Source of the DNA: Gallionellales bacterium GWA2_60_18
GTDB lineage: Bacteria; Pseudomonadota; Gammaproteobacteria; Burkholderiales; Gallionellaceae
NCBI GenBank assembly: GCA_001801105.1
Contig: MGWS01000008.1
Coordinates: forward strand, 1 to 64,000
Length of the DNA stretch: 64,000 nucleotides
Reading direction: 5' to 3'
Position 1 is the stretch's first letter; every line of letters starts with the position of its first letter. The notes beneath the pieces were generated by a model that saw nothing but the letters and a program-made list of their open reading frames with translations, did no database searches and was not told the origin of the DNA. The translations under genes and the position numbers were made by a program. This document shows, one piece after another, positions 19,321 through 29,489 of the stretch.

Positions 19321-20811
19321 ATGTTAACCAGGCGCACCAGCGGAATATTGCTCCATCCCACCTCGCTGCCCGGCCGGTTCGGCGGCGGCGATTTCGGCGC
19401 GGATGCCTATCGTTTCGTCGACTGGCTGGCAGACGCAGGGCAGAGCTATTGGCAGATGCTCCCCTTGGGCGAAATCGGCGCGGGCAATTCGCCCTACATG
19501 TGCCGTTCGGCCTTTGCCGGAAATGCACTCCTGATCGATCTGGAGGAGCTCGCCGGGCATGGCTGGCTTACACCTGAAGACCTCGTCCCGCCACCCGGCC
19601 TGCATCCGGACCGGGTGGACTATGCCATCATGCGACCCTTCCGCATGAATCGTTTGCGGCATGCTTATGTGTCATTCTTTTCCTTGCGCAACAATAAGAT
19701 GAAGTATCTTTATGATGTATTTTGCAAAGAAGAAGGCGACTGGCTGGACGATTACGCGCTATTCATGGCGATAGCCACCCGGCAGGACTGGAAGGAATGG
19801 AATGACTGGCCGGAGGAACTTGCGCACCGGGATGCGCAGGCATTGCGCAGCGTGGCGGAAAGCAGCAGCTATGAAACCGGGTTCTGGAAATTCTGCCAGT
19901 GGTGCTTCGCGCGCCAATGGCTCAAGCTGAAAAATTACGCCCATGCCCGCGGTGTCGAGATCATCGGCGACGTGCCGATATTCGTGGCCCATCAGAGCGC
20001 GGACGTGTGGGCACATCCCGAGCTGTTCGAACTGGATGGCGAGGGAAGATCGACCGTCGTGGCAGGTGTGCCGCCCGATTATTTCAGCCAGACCGGGCAG
20101 CTATGGGGCAACCCACTGTACCGCTGGCGCGCCCATGAAGAGACAGGGTATTCATGGTGGATCGCGCGCATGAAACACGCGCTGAAGCTGGTCGATATGG
20201 TGCGGATCGACCATTTCCGCGGATTCGCCGCCTATTGGGAGATACCTGCCGGCGCACCGGATGCGACCGGCGGCAGATGGGTGGCCGGCCCCGGTGAAAA
20301 TCTGTTCGAAGCCCTGCATCAGGCCATACCGGATATGCCCATCATCGCGGAAGACCTGGGCGTGATCACCCCGGACGTGATGGAACTCAGGGACAAATTC
20401 AACCTGCCGGGACTGCGCGTCCTGCAATTCGCGTTCGGCGAAGGGGAAGACAATTATTTCCTGCCGCACCACTACATACCCAACACGGTCGCCTACACCG
20501 GAACCCATGACAACGACACCAGCCTGGGATGGTGGAACTCCGCATCCGGACATGAGAAGAATTTCGCAAGCCATTACCTGCGCAGCGACGGGCATGCGAT
20601 CAACCGGGACATGATGCGCGCCATTTCCGCCTCGGCTGCGAACACGGTCATCTTCCCCATGCAGGACGTGCTTGGATTGTGCGGCGATCACCGCATGAAC
20701 TATCCGGGCCACGCGGATGGAAACTGGGAGTGGCGCTTCTCATGGGATCAGCTGCAACCGGAGCAAACCCGCGCGCTGGCGCAAATGTCCGCCGAACACC
20801 ACCGTCTTTGA
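19321..20811 (+). CDS. malQ: 4-alpha-glucanotransferase (amylomaltase)
   Basis: A 496-aa GH77 enzyme that transfers maltodextrin segments between glucans. The catalytic residues are seen as nucleophile Asp in LVDMVRIDHFRGFAAYW, Glu in MPIIAEDLGVI, and Asp in YTGTHDNDTSLGWW. The N-terminal RTSGILLHPTSLPGRFGGGD is the family opening. It is 30 bp downstream of the GH57 gene and ends the rightward glycogen group before a bidirectional terminator. Confidence 0.96.
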   Translation: MLTRRTSGILLHPTSLPGRFGGGDFGADAYRFVDWLADAGQSYWQMLPLGEIGAGNSPYMCRSAFAGNALLIDLEELAGHGWLTPEDLVPPPGLHPDRVDYAIMRPFRMNRLRHAYVSFFSLRNNKMKYLYDVFCKEEGDWLDDYALFMAIATRQDWKEWNDWPEELAHRDAQALRSVAESSSYETGFWKFCQWCFARQWLKLKNYAHARGVEIIGDVPIFVAHQSADVWAHPELFELDGEGRSTVVAGVPPDYFSQTGQLWGNPLYRWRAHEETGYSWWIARMKHALKLVDMVRIDHFRGFAAYWEIPAGAPDATGGRWVAGPGENLFEALHQAIPDMPIIAEDLGVITPDVMELRDKFNLPGLRVLQFAFGEGEDNYFLPHHYIPNTVAYTGTHDNDTSLGWWNSASGHEKNFASHYLRSDGHAINRDMMRAISASAANTVIFPMQDVLGLCGDHRMNYPGHADGNWEWRFSWDQLQPEQTRALAQMSAEHHRL

Positions 20812-20850
20812 ACCTGAAAAAAGCATCTGTCCACGAAAGGCACGAAAATA

Positions 20851-20880
20851 AAAAGCCCTCCGGAGAGGGCTTTTTTATTC
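20851..20880. terminator. Bidirectional Rho-independent terminator between malQ and the helicase gene
   Basis: A 10-bp stem AAAAGCCCTC / GAGGGCTTTT with a CGGA loop. T-rich tails lie on both strands (TTTTTT rightward; TTTTTATTTT leftward), so it can end both malQ and the convergent helicase transcript. Confidence 0.88.
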
Positions 20881-20923
20881 ATGCATAACCCCGGCAGTCG
20901 GCCGGAGTTTCAGGTTTTACCGC

Positions 20924-22462
20924 TTACCACTTGTTGCTGCTGTTGTGCCCGCGACCCAGCGAGAAGCTCGGACGGTCGCCGTTGCCGCGCGGCGCACCGC
21001 TGTTGCCGCGATTGGCGTTGTTGCCGAAGCTGCGCTCCTGGCTGCGTGGTTGCTGGCCTTGACCGCCAAAACCCTGGTTGCGGCCTTGACCTCCGAAACC
21101 TTGCCCCGCGCCATGTCCTTCCTTGCGTGCTGGATGGCCGTGACGGCTATCCGGCGCGCTGTGATGGAAGCCGGCGCCGCCGTTATTGCCGTTGCCGGCG
21201 AAGGCCGAGCTGCGATTGCCGCCGTAGCCCTGGCCGCCGCCGTTGCCGCGATTGCCACCGAAACCGCCGGTGCGCGGGCCGCCGTTACCGCGCGGACGAT
21301 CCGAAGACGGGCCGGTACGCAGTTTGTATTTCGGTTCCAGTCCTTCGATGGTATGCATCTTGATGCTTTGCTCGGTGTAGCGTTCGATGCGCTTCAGCAG
21401 TTGCGCATCGCGGTTCGAGGCAAACGAGATGGCAATACCATTCGTTCCGCCGCGACCGGTGCGACCGATGCGGTGCACGTAGTCTTCGGCGAACTTGGGC
21501 AGGTCGAAGTTGATCACGTGCGAGATGCCGCGCACGTCCAGGCCGCGCGCGGCTACGTCGGTGGCGACCAGCACGCGCACGTTGCCGTTGCGCATGTTGA
21601 GCAGGGTGCGGTTGCGTTCGCGCTGGTTCATGTCGCCGTGCAAAGCGGCTACCGAATGGCCTTGGGCGGAGAGCTGGTCGGCCAGGCTGTCGGCGTCGCG
21701 CTTGGTGGCGGTAAACACCAGTGCCTGATTCACTTCGCTGTCGGTCAGCAGGTGGCTCAGCATCTTGTTCTTGTGCGCCACGTCATCGGCGAACATCATG
21801 CGCTGCTCGATATTCTCGTGCTTATCCTTGGCTGCCGAAACGTTGATACGCTTCGGCTCCTTGAGCAGGCGCGAGGCCAGATTGCCGACCACGCCTTCCA
21901 GCGTAGCGGAGAACAGCAGGGTCTGGCGTGTCTTGGGCGTGGCGGCAGCGATGCGCTCCACGTCGTCCACGAAGCCCATGTCCAGCATGCGATCCGCTTC
22001 GTCGAGGATCAACACTTCCAGACGCGAGAAGTCGATGCGACCGCGTTCCAGATGGTCGATCAGACGGCCCGGAGTGGCGACCAGAATATCCACATGGCTC
22101 GACAGCAAACGGTTCTGCACCGGGTAAGGCATGCCGCCCAGGATGCTGATGATCTTGAAGCGCATGTTCTTGCCGTATTTGGTCGCGGCATCGCAGACCT
22201 GTTGCGCCAGTTCGCGGGTCGGGGTCAATACCAGCACGCGCGGACCTTTACCGGGCAGCGCGGAAGGCGTGGCCAGGCGGTTCAGCGCAGGCAGGATGAA
22301 GGCGGCAGTCTTGCCGCTGCCGGTCTGTGCCGAAGCCATCAAGTCGTGGCCGGCAATGATTTCGGGAATAGCCTGCGCCTGGATCGGCGTCGGCTCGGTG
22401 TAGCCGGTCTCGGCAATCGCCTTGAGAATGGCGTCGTTTAATTTCAGATTTTCAAATGTCAT
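20924..22462 (-). CDS. rhlE: DEAD-box ATP-dependent RNA helicase, RhlE type
   Basis: A 512-aa RNA helicase. Motifs: Q-motif region GYTEPTPIQAQAIPEI, Walker A ASAQTGSGKTAAF, DEAD box LILDEADRMLDMGF, SAT motif LLFSATL, and VATDVAARGLDV and HRIGRTGRGG in the second RecA domain. The last ~130 residues are a low-complexity Gly/Asn/Arg tail with many GG-N-R repeats, a likely RNA-binding extension. ATG 22462 follows AAAAAAGGAAGC and opens MTFENLKLND; an upstream in-frame ATG at 22522 would run through a hairpin and is rejected. A leader of about 260 nt precedes it, as often seen for cold-induced helicases. Confidence 0.93.
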   Translation of the reverse strand: MTFENLKLNDAILKAIAETGYTEPTPIQAQAIPEIIAGHDLMASAQTGSGKTAAFILPALNRLATPSALPGKGPRVLVLTPTRELAQQVCDAATKYGKNMRFKIISILGGMPYPVQNRLLSSHVDILVATPGRLIDHLERGRIDFSRLEVLILDEADRMLDMGFVDDVERIAAATPKTRQTLLFSATLEGVVGNLASRLLKEPKRINVSAAKDKHENIEQRMMFADDVAHKNKMLSHLLTDSEVNQALVFTATKRDADSLADQLSAQGHSVAALHGDMNQRERNRTLLNMRNGNVRVLVATDVAARGLDVRGISHVINFDLPKFAEDYVHRIGRTGRGGTNGIAISFASNRDAQLLKRIERYTEQSIKMHTIEGLEPKYKLRTGPSSDRPRGNGGPRTGGFGGNRGNGGGQGYGGNRSSAFAGNGNNGGAGFHHSAPDSRHGHPARKEGHGAGQGFGGQGRNQGFGGQGQQPRSQERSFGNNANRGNSGAPRGNGDRPSFSLGRGHNSSNKW

Positions 22463-22825
22463 GATGCTTCCTTTTTTAGAATCAAAGGGAATCCGTTCCG
22501 TCCGCCGGATTCGATCCGGCATGGCGAATTTTCAGTTCCCAAAGGTAAGCGCAGGCAGTAAAACTACACGTTGGAACGGGCAGATGAAACCGGCGCACAA
22601 AACATCGTTGCTAACCGGAAACCCAGAATTGCTGGCGGGGTTTTTTTGACAGGCGCGATTTGCATACGCGCGAGAGATAGGTCAGAAAACGATGAACCAA
22701 TGCCGCCTTGGTAGCGGCAAGGCGCGCATTATACGGATGAAAGAAATAAAAGCCAGCGGTATTTAGCCACGCGCAGGAGTAACATGCTGGCGTAACCATA
22801 AAAACATATGGGCATTGGGGGCGGG
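22463..22825 (-). promoter_or_regulatory. Long untranslated leader of the helicase gene
   Basis: This 363-bp gap has no convincing gene. Read leftward it contains a perfect TATAAT (complement of 22728-22733), no good -35, a hairpin with GCCTTG/CAAGGC just after the predicted start of transcription, and a perfect 7-bp hairpin GCCGGAT-TCG-ATCCGGC (22504-22520) about 40 nt before the helicase ATG. The predicted leader is about 255-260 nt long. Autoregulation or cold control is an inference from the helicase family. Confidence 0.5.
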
Positions 22826-23722
22826 ATGAAACGATGGGGATGGTTGCTGGCGGCCTTGTTGCTCGCCGGTTGCGACGGGCATCAGGAGGCGGCTTATCAG
22901 CCCGTTTTCAGCGAGCAGCCGGTCGATAGCGTCAGGGAATATGTGGTCGGCATCCATCCGCTGCACAACCCCAAGCGCCTGTTCGAGGTGTACGGCCCGA
23001 TAGTCGAATACCTCGACGCGAACATCCCGGAGGCGAGCTTCAGGCTGGAAGCCTCGCGCAACTACGAGGAATTCGACAAGAAACTGTACAGCGGCCATTT
23101 CGATTTCGCCATGCCCAATCCCTACCAGACGGTGCGCTCGCTCAAATACGGCTACCGCGTGTTCGGCAAGATGGGCGACGATGAGAACTTTCGCGGCATC
23201 ATCCTGATACGCAAGGACAGCGGTATCCGCGAGGTGACCGACCTCAAGGGCAAGAAGGTCTCCTACCCGTCGGCCATCGCCCTGGCGGCGACCATGATGC
23301 CGCAATACTACCTGCACACCCATGGCCTCGACGTGAACCGCGACATCGAGAACCTGTACGTCGGCTCGCAGGAATCCTCCATCATGAACGTGCTGCGCGG
23401 CCATGTGGCTGCCGGGGCGACTTGGCCGGTGCCGTGGATCACCTTCCAGCAGGAACATCCCGATCTGGCCGCGCAACTCGAAGTGAAGTGGCAGACCGGA
23501 ACGCTGCCCAATAACGGCTGGGTGGTACGCAACGATGTGCCGCCGCAACTGGCGGACAAATTCGGCGCGCTGTTGTTCGGATTGAAGGAAAGCGCGCAGG
23601 GCAGGGAGATGCTCGCCCGCCTGCCGATCTCCAGTTTTGATGCGGCGACGGACAAGACTTTTCAGCCGGTGCGGGATTACCTGAAGGTCTTTTCCAAAAC
23701 CGTGCGTCCGGTCGAATGGTGA
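22826..23722 (+). CDS. PhnD-like periplasmic substrate-binding lipoprotein
   Basis: A 298-aa protein of the phosphate/phosphonate-binding (PhnD/SBP-like) fold. It opens with a lipoprotein signal, MKRWGWLLAALLLAGC, giving a lipid-anchored protein with Asp at +2, which favours the inner membrane under the usual Lol rule. Family features include VVGIHPLHNPKRLFEVYGPI, FDFAMPNPYQT and a DLKGKKVSYPS strand. ATG 22826 is behind GGGGGCGGG; an upstream ATG at 22808 has no ribosome-binding site. There is no ABC permease or ATPase nearby. Instead it overlaps a membrane diguanylate cyclase by ATGGTGA, so it probably acts as a ligand sensor for that protein. Confidence 0.85.
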   Translation: MKRWGWLLAALLLAGCDGHQEAAYQPVFSEQPVDSVREYVVGIHPLHNPKRLFEVYGPIVEYLDANIPEASFRLEASRNYEEFDKKLYSGHFDFAMPNPYQTVRSLKYGYRVFGKMGDDENFRGIILIRKDSGIREVTDLKGKKVSYPSAIALAATMMPQYYLHTHGLDVNRDIENLYVGSQESSIMNVLRGHVAAGATWPVPWITFQQEHPDLAAQLEVKWQTGTLPNNGWVVRNDVPPQLADKFGALLFGLKESAQGREMLARLPISSFDAATDKTFQPVRDYLKVFSKTVRPVEW

Positions 23723-25428
23723 ACGCAATGGGATTCGGCAAGTTGATTGGCCTGTTGTGGTGCGGCTCCATCCGGAGGCAACTGGTCGCCGGGTTCGGCC
23801 TGGCCTCGCTCACCCTGTTGCTGGGTTTCGGTTATCTGATACTCGACCAGCAACGCGATTTCCTGCTGCGTTCTTCCGATGACCGCGCGGCCTCGCTGGC
23901 GCGTGCGCTCTCCATCAGCGGAACCTCCTGGACACTGGCCAACGACCTGGTCGGCTTGCAGGAGGTGGTGCAGGGTTTCGTCCGGACGCCGGATCTGCAG
24001 CGCGCCTATTTCCTGAACCTGCGCGGCGAGGTACTGGCCTCGACCAACCCGGACGAAGCCGGATTTTTTGTGAGTGATGCGCTGAACCGCGGCATGCTGG
24101 ACTCGGCGGAGAGGAACACACTCATTCTGGCAAGCGGGAAGAACTTTATTGCCGTCGCGCATCCGGTGCTGGCGGGCGGACGCCATCTGGGCTGGGTGCG
24201 GGTCGACATGTCGCGGGATTCCGCCAATGCGAACCTGGCCGCGCTGACCACGGTATGGGCGGAGCTGCTGCTGTTCGCCGTGGCCGCAGTGTCGCTGGTC
24301 GCGCTGCTGCTGGCGCGCCGCCTGACGCGCGGACTGGATCACCTGATGCACGTCGCCGAAGAGGTCGAACATGGGCGCGAGGAGCTGCGCTCGGATGTCG
24401 GGCGCGATGACGAGATCGGCGTGCTGGCGCGCCACCTGAACCGCATGCTGGATGCGCTCGAGCGGCAGAAAGACCTGCTGAGCGAGAGCGAGGCGAAATA
24501 CCGCTTCCTCGCCGACAATATTTCCGATGTGATCTGGGTACTGAATCTCGAGACGGGCCGCTGGATCTACGTCAGCCCGTCCGTCGAGAGATTGCGCGGT
24601 TATACCGTCGCGGAAGTCATGGCACAGCCGCTGGAACAGACGGTGACGGCCGGTTCTTATGACGCTGTCCAAAAGGAGATGGACGAACGCGGCAAACTGT
24701 TCCTGGACGGCTCGGCCAAAGAAAAGACCTACACGGACGAGGTCGAGCTGCTTTGCCGCGACGGCTCGACGGTGTGGACCGAGATGACGACCCATTACGC
24801 CATGAATGCGGCCGGCGAACTGATCGTACTGGGCGTGACCCGGAACATCAGCGAACGCAAGAAGGCGGATGAACAGATCCGCTACCTGGCTTTTTACGAC
24901 AGCCTGACCCATCTGCCCAACCGCCGCCTGCTGCTCGACCGCCTGCGACAAGTCAGGTCGGCCAGCAAGCGCAGCGGCCGCTATGCCGCGCTGATGTTCA
25001 TCGACCTGGACAACTTCAAGCCGCTCAACGACACCTATGGGCACGAAGCGGGCGACCTGCTGCTGATGGAAGTGGCGCGCCGCATCGAAAGGTGCGTGCG
25101 CGAGGCGGACACCGTGGCGCGTTTCGGCGGCGACGAGTTCATCGTGATGCTGGCCGAACTCTCCGCCGACAAGGAGGCGTCCGCACTCCAGGCCGGTGCG
25201 GTGGCCGAGAAGATCCGCTTCGCCTTGGCCGAACCCTACGTGCTGAGCATCTTGCAGGAGGGCGGGCTGGAGCCGCGCTCCATCGAGCATCGTTGCACCT
25301 CGAGCATCGGCGTGGTGCTGTTCTCCAATCACGGAACCAGTCAGGACGACCTCATCAGGTGGGCGGACATGGCGATGTACCAGGCCAAGGAAGCGGGGCG
25401 CAACCGGGTGCATTTCTTCGAGCCATGA
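23716..25428 (+). CDS. Membrane HAMP-PAS-GGDEF diguanylate cyclase
   Basis: A 570-aa inner-membrane signalling protein: a TM helix near residues 22-45, a periplasmic segment of about 130 residues, a second TM near 178-198, a HAMP linker, a PAS domain (about 255-390) and a GGDEF domain (about 400-565). The active site is intact (ARFGGDEF) with an I-site RxxD (READ) five residues before it, so c-di-GMP synthesis with product inhibition is expected. The start overlaps the binding-protein stop; ATG 23728 is an alternative start. The pairing suggests that the lipoprotein's ligand state controls cyclase activity. Confidence 0.9.
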   Translation: MVNAMGFGKLIGLLWCGSIRRQLVAGFGLASLTLLLGFGYLILDQQRDFLLRSSDDRAASLARALSISGTSWTLANDLVGLQEVVQGFVRTPDLQRAYFLNLRGEVLASTNPDEAGFFVSDALNRGMLDSAERNTLILASGKNFIAVAHPVLAGGRHLGWVRVDMSRDSANANLAALTTVWAELLLFAVAAVSLVALLLARRLTRGLDHLMHVAEEVEHGREELRSDVGRDDEIGVLARHLNRMLDALERQKDLLSESEAKYRFLADNISDVIWVLNLETGRWIYVSPSVERLRGYTVAEVMAQPLEQTVTAGSYDAVQKEMDERGKLFLDGSAKEKTYTDEVELLCRDGSTVWTEMTTHYAMNAAGELIVLGVTRNISERKKADEQIRYLAFYDSLTHLPNRRLLLDRLRQVRSASKRSGRYAALMFIDLDNFKPLNDTYGHEAGDLLLMEVARRIERCVREADTVARFGGDEFIVMLAELSADKEASALQAGAVAEKIRFALAEPYVLSILQEGGLEPRSIEHRCTSSIGVVLFSNHGTSQDDLIRWADMAMYQAKEAGRNRVHFFEP

Positions 25429-25444
25429 TCTTTGTTTCCCGCCC

Positions 25445-25473
25445 CTTGAAATTCTACTGACGTACCCCAAAAT
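25445..25473 (+). promoter_or_regulatory. Sigma32 (RpoH) heat-shock promoter of htpG
   Basis: CTTGAAA (25445-25451), exactly 13 bp, then CCCCAAAAT (25465-25473). This is close to the RpoH consensus CTTGAAA-N13/14-CCCCATNT. It lies 33 bp upstream of the htpG start and no sigma70-like promoter is evident, so heat-shock control of htpG is well supported. Confidence 0.9.
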
Positions 25474-25505
25474 ATGCGGACATCTTTAAACCCAACGGAG
25501 TAAAC

Positions 25506-27407
25506 ATGACCGAAACCGCAACCGCCAACCGCGAGACCCTGGGCTTCCAGACCGAGGTGAAACAGCTGCTCCAGCTGATGATCCACTCGCTGTATTCCAA
25601 CCGTGAGATTTTCCTGCGCGAGCTGATCTCCAATGCATCGGACGCCTGCGACAAGCTGCGTTTCGAGGGCTTGCACAATGCCGCATTGTTCGAGGATGAC
25701 AGCGACCTGAAGATACACATCGCCCATGATGCGGCGGCGCGCACGCTGACTATCTGCGACAACGGCATCGGCATGAGCCGCGACGAGGTGATCGCCAATC
25801 TCGGCACCATCGCCAAGTCCGGCACGCGCGAGTTCTTCGGAAAACTGTCCGGCGACCAGCAGAAGGATGCCAACCTCATCGGCCAGTTCGGTGTGGGTTT
25901 CTATTCCGCCTTCATCGTGGCGGAGCGGGTGACGGTGCTGACCCGCCGCGCGGGCGAGAATACCGGTCAGGGCGTGCGCTGGGAGTCCGACGGCGGCGGC
26001 GAGTTCTCCATCGAGATGGTGGAAAAGTCCGCGCGCGGCACCGAGATCACGCTGCACCTGCGCGAGGGGCAGGACGACCTGCTGGCTGGTTACAAGCTGC
26101 GCGAGATCATCCGCAAATACTCCAACCACATCGTCCAGCCCATCGTGATGTTCAAGGAGGAGTGGAAGGAAGGCAAGCAGGAGATCACCGCCGAAGAAGA
26201 GACCGTCAACCAGGCTTCCGCGCTGTGGGCGCGCAGCAAGAGCGACATCGGCGAGGAGGAGTACAAGGAGTTCTACAAGCATGTCGGCCACGATTACGAC
26301 GACCCGCTGGCGTGGAGCCATGCGCGCGTCGAGGGGCGGCAGGAATACACCCAGTTGCTCTATATCCCGAAGCATGCGCCGTTCGACCTGTGGGACCGCA
26401 ACGCGCGCCACGGCATCAAGCTATATGTACGCCGCGTGTTTATCATGGACGATGCCGAGCAGCTGATGCCGCTGTACCTGCGCTTTGTGCGCGGGGTGGT
26501 GGATTCCGCCGACCTGCCGCTCAATGTGTCGCGCGAGATATTGCAGGAATCAAAGGACATCGAGGCGATTCGCAAAGGCTGTACCGGCAAGGTGCTGGGT
26601 CTGCTGGCCGACATGGCACAGAACGAGCAGGAGAAATATGCGACCTTCTGGGCGGAGTTCGGCAAGGTGCTGAAAGAGGGCGTCGGCGAGGACACCGCCA
26701 ATCAGGACAAGATCGCCGGGCTGCTACGCTTCGCCTCGACCCATGCCGACACGCCGGACGAGACCGTATCGCTGGCGGACTACATCGCGCGCATGAAGGA
26801 AGGTCAGGAGAAGATCTATTACGTCACCGCCGAGACTTTCAACGCGGCGAAGAACAGCCCGCATCTGGAAGTGTTCCGCAAGAAGGGTATCGAGGTGCTG
26901 CTGCTGTCCGAGCGTGTGGACGAATGGATGCTGGGCTATTTCAATGAATTCGGCGGCAAGCAGCTTGCTTCGGTGGCGAAGGGCGGGCTCGATCTCGGCA
27001 AGCTGGAAGACGAGGAAGAGAAGAAGGCGCAGGAGCAGGAAGCCGGCGAATTCAAGGAGTTAACGGAAAAGATCAAGGCCAGCCTCGGCGAGCGCGTCAA
27101 GGAAGTGCGCGTCACGCACCGTCTGACCGAGTCCCCGGCCTGTCTGGTGACCGAAGAGCATGACTTGAGCGGCAATCTGGCGCGCATGCTCAAGGCCGCA
27201 GGCCAGCAGGCGCCGGTCTCGCAGCCCATCCTCGAGATCAATCCGCAGCATCCGGTGGTGCTGCGCCTGAAATCCGAGGAGAAGAAGTTCGACGACTGGG
27301 CGGCGGTGCTGTTCGACCAAGCCTTGCTGGCCGAAGGCGGACAGCTCGACGACCCGGCGACTTTCGTCAAGCGTATCAACCAGTTGATGATGGATATGGG
27401 CGGCTGA
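25506..27407 (+). CDS. htpG: Chaperone protein HtpG (Hsp90)
   Basis: A 633-aa ATP-dependent chaperone. The N-terminal GHKL ATPase shows [20 protein letters not shown], the Mg2+-binding Asn in that motif, DNGIGM, and [14 protein letters not shown]. The middle and C-terminal dimerisation domains follow in the usual order, with [14 protein letters not shown] and [13 protein letters not shown] 25506 has GGAG five bases upstream. A heat-shock promoter directly precedes it, and a REP-like palindrome lies just after its stop. Confidence 0.98.
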   Translation: MTETATANRETLGFQTEVKQLLQLMIHSLYSNREIFLRELISNASDACDKLRFEGLHNAALFEDDSDLKIHIAHDAAARTLTICDNGIGMSRDEVIANLGTIAKSGTREFFGKLSGDQQKDANLIGQFGVGFYSAFIVAERVTVLTRRAGENTGQGVRWESDGGGEFSIEMVEKSARGTEITLHLREGQDDLLAGYKLREIIRKYSNHIVQPIVMFKEEWKEGKQEITAEEETVNQASALWARSKSDIGEEEYKEFYKHVGHDYDDPLAWSHARVEGRQEYTQLLYIPKHAPFDLWDRNARHGIKLYVRRVFIMDDAEQLMPLYLRFVRGVVDSADLPLNVSREILQESKDIEAIRKGCTGKVLGLLADMAQNEQEKYATFWAEFGKVLKEGVGEDTANQDKIAGLLRFASTHADTPDETVSLADYIARMKEGQEKIYYVTAETFNAAKNSPHLEVFRKKGIEVLLLSERVDEWMLGYFNEFGGKQLASVAKGGLDLGKLEDEEEKKAQEQEAGEFKELTEKIKASLGERVKEVRVTHRLTESPACLVTEEHDLSGNLARMLKAAGQQAPVSQPILEINPQHPVVLRLKSEEKKFDDWAAVLFDQALLAEGGQLDDPATFVKRINQLMMDMGG

Positions 27408-27414
27408 TGCGATC

Positions 27415-27455
27415 GCAGGTCGGGTTAGCCCGCATGCGGGCGTAACCCGATCTGC
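27415..27455. repeat. REP-like palindrome after htpG
   Basis: A 41-bp near-perfect palindrome: GCAGGTCGGGTTA-GCCCGCA on the left against TGCGGGCGTAACCCGATCTGC on the right, with one mismatch and one bulged base. It has no T-tract, so it is not a typical terminator; it resembles REP/bulge-type extragenic palindromes with TCGGGTTA ends. It may protect the htpG mRNA 3' end. Confidence 0.6.
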
Positions 27456-27526
27456 AAGTTGTGGGGGATGACCGCATCCCTTGTGCTAGAATGCGCGCCC
27501 TTCGAATTCCAGTCAGGTAGCACTTC

Positions 27527-29359
<1,833 letters not shown>

Positions 29360-29380
29360 TTTTGCCGGGACGTTGTGACG

Positions 29381-29409
29381 ACAAGGGACGCTTCGGCGTC
29401 CCTTGTCTT
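29381..29409 (+). terminator. Rho-independent terminator after typA
   Basis: A perfect 11-bp stem ACAAGGGACGC / GCGTCCCTTGT around a TTCG tetraloop, followed by CTTT. The stable UUCG loop and position 21 bp after the typA stop support termination. Confidence 0.78.
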
Positions 29410-29489
29410 TCCAGCTTGGACTATACTGATTCCCAAGATCGTTGAGGCAGGACATAAGAACGGTGACTTGTTGCAACGGAGGTGGAGAT

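Noticed and set aside
20945..22441. 498-codon plus-strand open frame opposite the helicase gene
   Set aside because: Antisense of the DEAD-box core and Gly-rich tail; Ala/Val-rich composition follows from that tail and no domain is visible.
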